A stretch of DNA of 64,000 bases, taken from Bacteroidales bacterium UBA3290 (GTDB taxonomy: Bacteria > Bacteroidota > Bacteroidia > Bacteroidales > UBA932). The notes below the pieces were generated by a model. It worked only from the letters and a program-made list of their open reading frames with translations. It had not been told where the DNA came from and made no database searches. Positions 17,769-26,076 of the stretch are shown here, piece by piece (within the stretch, counting starts at the first letter, position 1; the number at the start of each line of letters is the position of its first letter). Both the position numbers and the translations under genes were made by a program. Where the stretch lies: assembly GCA_002361615.1 (NCBI GenBank), contig DETK01000017.1:1-64000 (forward strand), given 5' to 3'.

Positions 17769-18908
17769 ATGAAAAACGGAAGAACCTTCCTTCTGATTCT
17801 GATGCTTGTTTCCATCGCCTGCGCCTGCCGCAAGGAAGAAGGGAACAAGCTCAGTTATTATGTGACGCCCTATCCTTACGAAATCGTAAGCGTAGAGGAA
17901 CCCCCTGCGACCAACGAGGTCCGCAATGTCATTTTCCTGATCGGCGACGGCATGGGCCTCGAACAGGTGAGTTGTGCCTGGGTACTGAACCACGGCAAGC
18001 TGAATCTCGACAACATGTCGGTCGTAGGCTTGTCCCGGACTTATAGCCTGAGCGACCTGATCACCGATTCCGCTGCGGGCGGAACGGCCCTGGCTGTCGG
18101 CCAGAAGACGAGCAACAGCCATGTAGGCACCGATGCGGAGGGGAAGCCCCTCTACTCCATGCTGGTCAAGGCACAGGAACTGGGGAAGAAGACCGGTGTC
18201 GTTGTCACCTGCCATATGGCGGACGCTACCCCGGCCGATTTCTGCTGCCACAGCGACAATCGTTACAAATACGATGAGGTCATCGCGGGTTACGGCCAGT
18301 GCGGCGTGGACTATATCGCCGGCGGCGGCCGCGACTATTTCGGCAAGAATCGCAAGGATGCCCGCAACATCGCCGATGAGATGGGTACCAAGGGCTACGC
18401 CGTGGCCTATGACGAAGTGGCGCTGATGGAGGCCCATCTGCCGATCCTGGCACTGCTCGCCGACGACAACCTGCCCGTTGCGCTGGAACGGGGCGACCTT
18501 TTCCGCCATATGGTGGGCAAGGGGCTTGCTGAACTCTCCACCTCCTGCGGAGACAAAGGCTTCGTCCTGATGATCGAAGGATCGAGCATCGACGACTGGC
18601 TGCACGAGAACCGGATCGACAGGGCCATGGAGGAACTCCTGGACTTCGACCGGACACTGGGCGATGTGCTGCAGTGGGCAGCGGCCGACGGCCATACCCT
18701 GGTCGTCGTGACGGCCGACCATGCGACGGGCGCCCTGACGCTCCAGGACGGCGACCTTGCCGAAGGACGCGTCGGTGTCGCCTTCGGAAACGATTCCCAC
18801 AACGGCATTGCCGTTCCTTACTATGTATGGGGCCCCGGCCGCAACCAGTTCGGCGGAACGATGGAGAATGCGGAACTCGGCGCGCTGATCACTTCATTCG
18901 TCCGGTAA
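17769..18908 (+). CDS. Alkaline phosphatase lipoprotein
   Basis: A 379-residue phosphomonoesterase of the alkaline phosphatase superfamily. The lipobox cysteine lies in SIACAC (residues about 18-20). Metal-binding NVIFLIGDGMG (D60), the nucleophile serine at about 101 in TDSAAGGTAL and the metal ligands in VTADHATG (D317, H318) are intact. It is shorter than E. coli PhoA and near the size of compact Bacteroidetes enzymes. Its place inside the glycan operon suggests it removes phosphate from a phosphorylated glycan or sugar at the periplasm; that is inference. Last gene before a possible internal promoter. Confidence 0.88.
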   Translation: MKNGRTFLLILMLVSIACACRKEEGNKLSYYVTPYPYEIVSVEEPPATNEVRNVIFLIGDGMGLEQVSCAWVLNHGKLNLDNMSVVGLSRTYSLSDLITDSAAGGTALAVGQKTSNSHVGTDAEGKPLYSMLVKAQELGKKTGVVVTCHMADATPADFCCHSDNRYKYDEVIAGYGQCGVDYIAGGGRDYFGKNRKDARNIADEMGTKGYAVAYDEVALMEAHLPILALLADDNLPVALERGDLFRHMVGKGLAELSTSCGDKGFVLMIEGSSIDDWLHENRIDRAMEELLDFDRTLGDVLQWAAADGHTLVVVTADHATGALTLQDGDLAEGRVGVAFGNDSHNGIAVPYYVWGPGRNQFGGTMENAELGALITSFVR

Positions 18909-18956
18909 CGGCCAGACCGTTTTTTTGCTATCTTTACCAGACAAAGACTTATTGCC

Positions 18957-20354
18957 ATGAAACATCCTATTTTGCTCTTCTGCACGGCGCTGGTCCTGCT
19001 GGTGTCCGGTTGCAGCAAACCCGTTCATCCTACGATGATCCCGACGCCCGTTCCGGCTCGTCCGGCCGGTCAGACGGACGTCCTGGGCCTGACGGCCGAG
19101 CCCATTGAGACCGTGCACATCGGCGTGGTCGGTCTGGGCATGCGCGGCAGTGAAGCCGTGCGCCGTCTTGTTCAGATCCCCGGTGCCGAAATCACGGCCC
19201 TGTGCGACCTGCTGCCCGACCGCGTTGAAGCCAACCAGCTCCAGATGAAGGAGATGGGAAAGACCCAGGTCGTGAGCAAGTACAGCGGAACGCAAGAATC
19301 CTGGCGCGGCCTCTGCGAGCAGGCCGACGTCGACCTGGTGTACATCTGCACCGACTGGCTCAACCATTATCCGATTGCCATGTATGCCATGGAATGTGGC
19401 AAGCACGTGGCCATCGAGGTGCCTGCCGCCCTTGACATGGACCAGATCTGGGGCCTGATCAACCAGTCGGAGAAGACCCGCAAGCACTGCATGATGCTCG
19501 AGAACTGCATCTACGACTTCTTCGAGATGACGACCCTCGAGATGGCACAGCGCGGCCTTTTCGGCGAGGTGATCCACGTGGAAGGCGCCTATTGCCACAA
19601 CCTGGATCCCTATTGGGATGAATACTGGAACAACTGGCGGCTGGACTACAACCAGAAGCATCGTGGCGACGTCTATCCGACCCACGGTATCGGCCCTGTC
19701 TGCCAGGTGCTCGACATCCACCGCGGCGACCGCATGACTATGCTCGTGTCGATGGATACCAAGTCGTTCAACGGTGCGAAGATCGCCTCCAACCACGAGG
19801 GCAAACCGGTCACGGAATTCGCCAACGGCGACGAGACCTCCACGCTCATCCGCACGGAGAAAGGCAAGACCATCCTCATCGAGCACGATGTGATGACCCC
19901 GCGTCCGTACAGCCGTATGTATCAGGTGGTCGGCACCGACGGCTATGCTTCCAAGTATCCGGTCGAAGAGTACTGCCTGCGGGTGGACAAGCCGGCCGAC
20001 CAGGTGGACGCCCGCCATATCAGCGACGAGAAAGTCTATAGCGGTGCGGAGAAGGACGCTTTGCAGGCCGGCTATCGCAACGTGATCCTGACCCCGGAAT
20101 TCGAGGCACTTGCCAAGTCGGTGGGCGGTCACGGCGGCATGGACTTCATCATGGACTACCGTCTGGTTTACTGCCTGCATCACGGCCTTCCGCTAGATAT
20201 GGACGTTTACGACCTGGCCGAGTGGTGCTGCGTGGCCCCGCTCTCGCGCGTTTCGCTGGAGCACGGCTCGATGCCGGTCGAGGTGCCCGATTTCACCCGC
20301 GGCGCCTGGAACCGCGTGCAGGGATTCCATTACGCACTGGCTGAAGAGAAGTAA
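18957..20354 (+). CDS. GH109-family (NAD-dependent alpha-N-acetylgalactosaminidase-like) lipoprotein
   Basis: A 465-residue Gfo/Idh/MocA-fold protein matching the GH109 type: a lipoprotein signal (C19 in LVSGCS), a Rossmann motif GVVGLGMRG near residue 55, EVPAALDMDQIW, the THGIGPVCQ segment and GHGGMDFIMDYRLVY near the C-terminus. GH109 enzymes use tightly bound NAD+ and a redox/elimination mechanism to release alpha-linked GalNAc, including blood group A type ends. A TATCTTTA box at 18929-18936 may give this gene a second promoter. The NahK-like kinase gene follows after one base. Confidence 0.82.
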   Translation: MKHPILLFCTALVLLVSGCSKPVHPTMIPTPVPARPAGQTDVLGLTAEPIETVHIGVVGLGMRGSEAVRRLVQIPGAEITALCDLLPDRVEANQLQMKEMGKTQVVSKYSGTQESWRGLCEQADVDLVYICTDWLNHYPIAMYAMECGKHVAIEVPAALDMDQIWGLINQSEKTRKHCMMLENCIYDFFEMTTLEMAQRGLFGEVIHVEGAYCHNLDPYWDEYWNNWRLDYNQKHRGDVYPTHGIGPVCQVLDIHRGDRMTMLVSMDTKSFNGAKIASNHEGKPVTEFANGDETSTLIRTEKGKTILIEHDVMTPRPYSRMYQVVGTDGYASKYPVEEYCLRVDKPADQVDARHISDEKVYSGAEKDALQAGYRNVILTPEFEALAKSVGGHGGMDFIMDYRLVYCLHHGLPLDMDVYDLAEWCCVAPLSRVSLEHGSMPVEVPDFTRGAWNRVQGFHYALAEEK

Positions 20355-20355
20355 G

Positions 20356-21444
20356 ATGGACGGACAACTGATTCAAATTGTCGGTCACTTTGCCATCGAT
20401 GGCAAAGTGACCGATATCCGTCCGCTCGGCAACGGCTTGATCAACGATACGTTCCTCGTCGTGACCGACGGATTGGACAACTATGTGCTGCAGCGCATCA
20501 ACCAGGGCATTTTCCAGGATGTGGACCTGCTGCAGCACAACATCGACTGCGTGACGCGGCACATCCGCGCCAAACTGGAAGCGGCAGGCGAGAAGGATAT
20601 CGACCGCAAGGTTCTCCACTTCCTCCCGGAGCGTGAAACGGGCAAGAGCTACTGGACGGATGGAATGCAGTGGTGGCGTGTTTCGGTGTTTATCCGCGAT
20701 GCACTGACCTACGAGGCCGTCACGCCCGAATATGCCGGATATGCCGGCGTAGCCTTCGGCCGTTTCGAGGCGATGCTCGCCGACCTGCCCGACCAGCTGG
20801 GCGAGACGATTCCCGATTTCCACAACATGGAACTGCGGGCGCGGCAGCTTCGCGAAGCGGTAGCTGCCGATGCTGCCGGCCGTATGGCCGCGCCTGAAGT
20901 ACAGGCGCTGGTCGAAGCGGTTTTCGCGCACGAGGAAGAAATGTGCAAGGCCGAGCGGATGTATCGCGAGGGCGTGCTTCCCAAGCGGATCTGCCACTGC
21001 GACACGAAGGTCAACAACATGCTCTTCGACCGCGACGGCAACATCCTCTGCGTCATCGACCTCGATACGGTGATGCCTTCGTTCGTCTTTTCCGATTTCG
21101 GCGACTTCCTCCGCACGGCGGCCAATACCGGCGCCGAGGACGACCCGGATCTCAACAAGGTGAATTTCAATATGGATATCTTCCGCAGCTTCGCCAAAGG
21201 CTATCTGTCCACGGCAGGCGCCTTCCTGACGCCGGTGGAGCGGGAGAACCTGCCTTTTGCCGCCACGCTGTTCCCGTATATGCAGGCCGTCCGCTTCCTG
21301 GCCGACTTCCTCAACGGGGATACGTACTACAAGATCAAGTATCCGGACCACAACTGGATCCGCACCAAGGCACAGTGGAAACTGTTCCAGTCGGCGCGGG
21401 CCAAGCTGGACGAGATGGCCGGTTTTATCGCTTCAGAGGCGTAA
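20356..21444 (+). CDS. NahK-like N-acetylhexosamine kinase (APH/choline-kinase fold)
   Basis: A 362-residue cytoplasmic kinase of the aminoglycoside phosphotransferase fold, like N-acetylhexosamine 1-kinases, which phosphorylate GalNAc or GlcNAc at C1. It shows the nucleotide-loop region GNGLINDTFLV, the catalytic HCDTKVNNMLFD (H214, D216) and the metal-binding VIDLDTVM (D235, D237). It follows the GH109 gene by one base, which couples release of GalNAc with its capture. The last 20 bases overlap the convergent msrC gene. Other APH-like sugar or homoserine kinases are alternatives. Confidence 0.78.
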   Translation: MDGQLIQIVGHFAIDGKVTDIRPLGNGLINDTFLVVTDGLDNYVLQRINQGIFQDVDLLQHNIDCVTRHIRAKLEAAGEKDIDRKVLHFLPERETGKSYWTDGMQWWRVSVFIRDALTYEAVTPEYAGYAGVAFGRFEAMLADLPDQLGETIPDFHNMELRARQLREAVAADAAGRMAAPEVQALVEAVFAHEEEMCKAERMYREGVLPKRICHCDTKVNNMLFDRDGNILCVIDLDTVMPSFVFSDFGDFLRTAANTGAEDDPDLNKVNFNMDIFRSFAKGYLSTAGAFLTPVERENLPFAATLFPYMQAVRFLADFLNGDTYYKIKYPDHNWIRTKAQWKLFQSARAKLDEMAGFIASEA

Positions 21445-21880
21445 GGATCTCGGACAGATATTGCTCATCGACAGCGTCGAACGTATCCAGTTCGGCGCTG
21501 TCGATGTCTAATTCTCCCCAGACAGCGCCATCCCGGAGGATGGGAATCACGATTTCGCTTCGGGAAAGGGCGCTGCACGCGATATGGCCGGGGAACTGGT
21601 CCACATCCGGCACGATGAGGGTGCGGGCTTCTTTCCAGGCCGTTCCGCAGACGCCGCGTCCGCAGCGGATCCGGGTGCAGGCCACGGGGCCCTGGAAAGG
21701 ACCCAGGACAAGTTCGTCTCCGAGGACACGGTAGAACCCCGTCCAGTGGAATCCCATTTTGGCGTGGATGGCGGCGGCGATGTTGGCCATGTTGGCGATA
21801 TCGTCGCTTTCGCTTGCAGTGAGTGCCTGGATTTCCTCCAACAGCTCCGCATAGCGCGTTTCTTTATCGGCTTTTTTCAT
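21425..21880 (-). CDS. msrC: Free methionine-(R)-sulfoxide reductase (GAF domain)
   Basis: A 151-residue GAF-domain enzyme that reduces free methionine-R-sulfoxide in the cytoplasm. The family's cysteines are present in ACTRIRCGRGVCGTAW (Cys68, Cys73, Cys78), with WTGFYRV upstream and GELDIDS near the end. The ATG at 21880 is preceded by only a short gap to the divergent peptidase gene; a longer open frame upstream has no homology. The 3' end overlaps the convergent kinase gene by 20 bases. Confidence 0.88.
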   Translation of the reverse strand: MKKADKETRYAELLEEIQALTASESDDIANMANIAAAIHAKMGFHWTGFYRVLGDELVLGPFQGPVACTRIRCGRGVCGTAWKEARTLIVPDVDQFPGHIACSALSRSEIVIPILRDGAVWGELDIDSAELDTFDAVDEQYLSEILTPLKR

Positions 21881-21887
21881 ATCTTTG
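21880..21887 (+). promoter_or_regulatory. -7 box of the HEXXH peptidase gene
   Basis: TATCTTTG on the plus strand, with the predicted start near 21894 and the ATG at 21911. The -33 region is weak. The box touches the start codon of the divergent msrC gene. Confidence 0.45.
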
Positions 21888-21910
21888 TAAAGGTATAAAA
21901 AAATCCCGAG

Positions 21911-23932
21911 ATGAAACGACTTCTTGCCCTGTCCGTCCTGTTCGCCCTGTTGGCCGCCTGTACTTCCCACCGCTCCATTTCCACGCCTGCCGTCGTCCCT
22001 GTCAAGGTCTCCGACGTCATTCCCGGCTTGACCGGAAATCTCGACCGTATGCAGCGCGGCATCGACCAGTGCGCCGCCCTGTGGCGGGCGGAAGACGGCA
22101 CCCAGGCCGATTTCGAGGCCTTCGTGAAACAGTGGCTCGCCACGACGCCCCAGGCCCGGGAGGCGCTTCTGGAAAAGATCTCGCGCGCCCTGGAGATCTT
22201 CCGGACCCAGCAGAACCAGCTGACCATCGAACTGGGTCGTCCTACCGTCCTGGCGGAAGGGGAGCCGGGCGAGATTGACTATCTGTTGACCAGCTACGAT
22301 GCTTACGCCCATTTCTCCGACGACCTGTTCGCCAACAAGGTAGCCTTCATCACGATCCTCAACTTCCCCCACTATACCCTCGAGGAAAAGAATGCGCTCG
22401 GCCCTTCCTGGGACAGGCTGGAATGGGCATACGCCCGTCTGGGCGACGTCTTCACCGAACGCGTTCCTGCCCAGGTCAGCCAGGCGCTCACCGATGCCCG
22501 CAGCGCGGCCGAAGCCTATGTGGACAAGTATAACATCGAGATGGGCCATCTGCTGACGCCGAAAGGGATGCGGATATTCCCCGCGGACATGTCCCTGCTC
22601 TCGCACTGGAACCTGCGCGACGAACTCAAGTCGAACTATGCGGACGTCCCCTATGCCAACGCCAAGCAGGAAATGATCTACAAGGTGATGGAACGCATTG
22701 TCACGCAGGAGATTCCTGCAGGCGTGGTCAATAATCCCGCCTACGACTGGATGCCGTATGACAACACCGTCTTCCAGAACGGAAAGGAGGTTTCACTCCC
22801 TTCCGAAGGAGATGTACGCTACGGTCATATCCTCAGCCAGTTCCATGCCTACCAGGAGCTCGACCGCTGGTGCCCCTCGATGCCGACGGCCATAGCCCGC
22901 AATTTCGAAGGAAGTATCGAGATGTCCGACAAGGAAGTGGAAGATTTGTTCATCCGTTTTATCTCCGCACCGCAGGTGGCGCAGGTGGCTGCGCTGATCC
23001 GCGAGCGGCTCGGACGGGAGCTGCGGCCTTACGACATCTGGTATGACGGTTTCAAGAGTCGCTCCACGATTCCCGAAGACAAGCTCACCGCCGAGACGCG
23101 CCGCCGCTATCCCGACGCGGAGGCCTTCCACCGCGATATGCCCCGGATGCTCCGCAACCTGGGCTTTGACGCGGCGGAAGCCGGCTTCCTGGCCGACCAT
23201 ATCGTCGTCGAAGGTGCCCGCGGCTCAGGACACGCCTGGGAGTGCATGGGCCGCACCGAGCCTGCGCGCCTTCGTACGCGCATCGGCGCGGCCGGTATGG
23301 ACTACAAGGGCTACAATATCGCCGTGCATGAATTCGGGCACAACGTAGAGCAGGTTACCGACCTCTACCATATCGACTACTATCCGCTGGCCGGCGTTCC
23401 CAACAGCGCCACCACCGAAGCGATGGCTTTCCTCTTCCAGGCGCGCGACCTGCAGCTGCTGGGCTACGGCCGCCAGAAGATGGACGACAACGCCACGCTC
23501 GACATTTTCTGGGGAATGTATGAGATCATGGGTGTCAGTCTGGTGGATATGTACACCTGGCGCTGGCTGTACGCCCATCCCGACGCGACGGCGGCCGGGC
23601 TCCGCGATGCCGTGCTCTCCATTGCGCGCGAGGTCTGGAACAAGTATTATGAACCCGTGCTGGGGACGCACGATTCCCCGCTGCTGGCCATCTACTCCCA
23701 TATGCTCGACTATCCGATGTATCTGCCCAATTATCCGATCGGCCACATCATCCACTACCAGCTGGAAGAGCATCTGGCCCAGTGCGGGAGTGATGCAGCT
23801 TTTGCGACGGAGCTGCAGCGCATCTATAAACAGGGCCGACTGACCCCGCAGTGTTGGATGCAGGGTGCAGTCGGCGCTCCCATCAGTGTCGAGCCGATCC
23901 TTTCGGCAGTCTCCGCCATTCTGGACCGGTGA
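21911..23932 (+). CDS. HEXXH zinc metallopeptidase lipoprotein (M3-like gluzincin)
   Basis: A 673-residue exported lipoprotein (lipobox LLAAC at residues 14-18). The zinc motif HEFGH is at 473-477 and a likely third ligand glutamate is at 503 in TTEAMAF, a layout like M3-type gluzincins. The remaining sequence is mostly helical, including the conserved-looking GSGHAWECMGR upstream of the active site. I do not recognise an exact named subfamily. It is followed head-to-tail-opposed by dcp, another zinc peptidase, which suggests a small peptide-degradation locus in the periplasm. Confidence 0.7.
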   Translation: MKRLLALSVLFALLAACTSHRSISTPAVVPVKVSDVIPGLTGNLDRMQRGIDQCAALWRAEDGTQADFEAFVKQWLATTPQAREALLEKISRALEIFRTQQNQLTIELGRPTVLAEGEPGEIDYLLTSYDAYAHFSDDLFANKVAFITILNFPHYTLEEKNALGPSWDRLEWAYARLGDVFTERVPAQVSQALTDARSAAEAYVDKYNIEMGHLLTPKGMRIFPADMSLLSHWNLRDELKSNYADVPYANAKQEMIYKVMERIVTQEIPAGVVNNPAYDWMPYDNTVFQNGKEVSLPSEGDVRYGHILSQFHAYQELDRWCPSMPTAIARNFEGSIEMSDKEVEDLFIRFISAPQVAQVAALIRERLGRELRPYDIWYDGFKSRSTIPEDKLTAETRRRYPDAEAFHRDMPRMLRNLGFDAAEAGFLADHIVVEGARGSGHAWECMGRTEPARLRTRIGAAGMDYKGYNIAVHEFGHNVEQVTDLYHIDYYPLAGVPNSATTEAMAFLFQARDLQLLGYGRQKMDDNATLDIFWGMYEIMGVSLVDMYTWRWLYAHPDATAAGLRDAVLSIAREVWNKYYEPVLGTHDSPLLAIYSHMLDYPMYLPNYPIGHIIHYQLEEHLAQCGSDAAFATELQRIYKQGRLTPQCWMQGAVGAPISVEPILSAVSAILDR

Positions 23933-23946
23933 TGGAAAGATAAAGG

Positions 23947-25965
23947 TTATTTCAGGCCGCGGGCCCGCAGCAGCGCGTCCGGATCGGGCTCGGCGCCGCG
24001 GAAGTTCTTGTAGAGCGTCATCGGGTCGTCGCTGCCGCCTTTCTCCAGGACGTTCTGGCGGAAGCTCTTCGCCGTGGCGGGATCGAAGATGCCCTTCTGC
24101 AGGAAGAGTTCGAAGGCGTCCTTGTCGAGCACCTCAGCCCACAGGTAGCTGTAATAGCCGGCGCTGTAGCCGCTGTTGAAGATGTGGTTGAAGTAGGTGG
24201 TGCGGTAGCGCGGGATGATCTCGTCGATCAGACCCATTTCCTTGCAAGCCTGCTTCTCGAAAGCTTCGATGTCGATGCCTTCGACCGAAGACAGCTCGTG
24301 CCATTTCATGTCGAGGATCGAAGCGGCGCACAGTTCGGTGGTCATGAAGCCCTGGTTGAAGTTGCCGGCGGCGATGATCTTGTCGACCAGTTCGTCGGGA
24401 ATCACCTCACCCGTCTGATAATGCTTGGCATAGCCGGCGAGCACCTCTTTCTGGAAGGCCCAGTTCTCGTTGATCTGCGAAGGCAGCTCGACGAAGTCGC
24501 GGGCCACGGCGGTGCCGCTGACGGTACGGTAGTGGCACTGGGTGAGCAGGCCGTGGAGGGCGTGGCCGAATTCGTGGAACATGGTCTCCACGTTGTCGAG
24601 GCTCAGCAGCGAGGGCGTGTCGGCCGTCGGTTTGTTGAAGTTGCCCACGTTGACGATGATCGGGCGGACCATCTGGCCGTCGAGGGTCACGTACTCGTCG
24701 CGGATGTTGTTCATCCAGGCGCCGCCGCGCTTGCTCTCACGCGGGAAGTAGTCGGTGGTCAGCACGCCGATCAGCGAACCGTCGGCATCAGTCACCTTGA
24801 AGGCTTCCACGTCGGGGTGGTATTTCGGGGCATTTTCGATCTTCTCGAATTTCAGACCGTAGAGTTTCGAAGCGGTGTTGAAGACACCTTCCCGCACGTT
24901 TTCCATCTGGAAATACGGTTTGGTAATCTCCTCGTCGAGGGCATATTTGGCCTTGCGGACCTTCTCGGCGTAATAGAACCAGTCCCAAGGCTGGATCCTG
25001 GCACCTTTCTCGACCTTGCCGGCCTTGATGTCCTGGTCCATGACTTTCTGCATGTCCTTCACTTCCTCCTTCGCGCGGGAGACGGCGTACTTGAAGATGT
25101 TGGCCAGGAAGGCGTCGACCGCCTGGGGCGTCTTGGCCATCTTGTCGCTCAGGATATGGGCGGCGGGGTTCTCGTAGCCCAGCAGTTTGGCCTTTTCTTC
25201 CTTGAGTTTGAGGATGTTGAGGATGATTTCCTTGGTGTCGTTCTCATTGCCGTTGTTGCCGCGGTTCGCGTAGGCGCGGAACATGGCTTCGCGTTTGGCG
25301 CGGTCTTCCTCGGTCGTCATCGCGTCGGTGTATTCCGAAACGGAGATGCCGAACTTGGCCTTGAAGGCGTTGTTCTCCTTGAGGAGGAAGTTGCCGAAGC
25401 GGTTGCTCAGGGCGGAGAGTTCGGTGTTGATCTCTTTCATACGGGCCTGTCCCGCTTCGTCGAGGGCGATGCCGTTGTCGGCGAAGGAGCGGTAGACCTT
25501 GTCGAGCACCATTTCCTGCTCGCGGGTCAGTCCGAGCGAAGCTTTCTGGTCGTTGACGGCCTTGACCTTGTCGAAGAGCGCCTTGTTGAAGGTGATGTCG
25601 TTCTCGTGCTTCGACATCAAGTTGGTGGCGTCCTCGACGATCTTTTCGAGCGTCGGGGTGTTGTCGGTCTCGGCCAGGTTGAACAGGACACCTACGACTT
25701 TGGCCAGCAGCAGGCCGGACTGGTCGTAGGCGGCGATTACGTTGTCGAAGGTCGGCGCATCGGGGTTGGCGATGATGGCCGCGATTTCAGCGTCGTGCTG
25801 TTTGATGCCCTCTTCCAGGGCAGGGAGGTAGTCGGCTTCCTGGATCTGTTCGAAAGGAGGGATGCCCAGCGGGGTGTTCCACTCCGTGAGGAAGGGATTC
25901 GTACGGGTACTCGTGCAAGCTGTCATAGCGAAAACTGCCAGTGCGATTGCAAAAAATCTTCTCAT
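23947..25965 (-). CDS. dcp: Peptidyl-dipeptidase Dcp (M3 family), lipoprotein
   Basis: A 672-residue M3 metallopeptidase that removes dipeptides from peptide C-termini. It has a signal peptide with lipobox AMTAC, the N-terminal NPFLTEWNTPLGIPPF, and the active site FHEFGHALHG at about 463-472 with RDFVELPSQINENW downstream supplying the third zinc ligand. Length matches the family (about 680). The lipobox places it in the envelope, while the E. coli enzyme is cytoplasmic. Convergent with the HEXXH peptidase gene, 14 bases apart. Confidence 0.93.
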   Translation of the reverse strand: MRRFFAIALAVFAMTACTSTRTNPFLTEWNTPLGIPPFEQIQEADYLPALEEGIKQHDAEIAAIIANPDAPTFDNVIAAYDQSGLLLAKVVGVLFNLAETDNTPTLEKIVEDATNLMSKHENDITFNKALFDKVKAVNDQKASLGLTREQEMVLDKVYRSFADNGIALDEAGQARMKEINTELSALSNRFGNFLLKENNAFKAKFGISVSEYTDAMTTEEDRAKREAMFRAYANRGNNGNENDTKEIILNILKLKEEKAKLLGYENPAAHILSDKMAKTPQAVDAFLANIFKYAVSRAKEEVKDMQKVMDQDIKAGKVEKGARIQPWDWFYYAEKVRKAKYALDEEITKPYFQMENVREGVFNTASKLYGLKFEKIENAPKYHPDVEAFKVTDADGSLIGVLTTDYFPRESKRGGAWMNNIRDEYVTLDGQMVRPIIVNVGNFNKPTADTPSLLSLDNVETMFHEFGHALHGLLTQCHYRTVSGTAVARDFVELPSQINENWAFQKEVLAGYAKHYQTGEVIPDELVDKIIAAGNFNQGFMTTELCAASILDMKWHELSSVEGIDIEAFEKQACKEMGLIDEIIPRYRTTYFNHIFNSGYSAGYYSYLWAEVLDKDAFELFLQKGIFDPATAKSFRQNVLEKGGSDDPMTLYKNFRGAEPDPDALLRARGLK

Positions 25966-26041
25966 AGGTTTTGGTGAACTGTTTATCTGTATAAAAACGT
26001 TTTTATCCGTTTCATGTCGACGGTTAATCTTACAAATTTAC

Positions 26042-26049
26042 TATTTTTG
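26042..26049 (+). promoter_or_regulatory. -7 box of the flavodiiron protein gene
   Basis: TATTTTTG fits TAnnTTTG; the predicted start near 26056 gives a leader of about 21 bases to the ATG at 26077. This supports the shorter start over an in-frame ATG at 26014, which lies upstream of the promoter box. Confidence 0.55.
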
Positions 26050-26076
26050 CAGATTCAAGCGTCAAAATTTACGATT

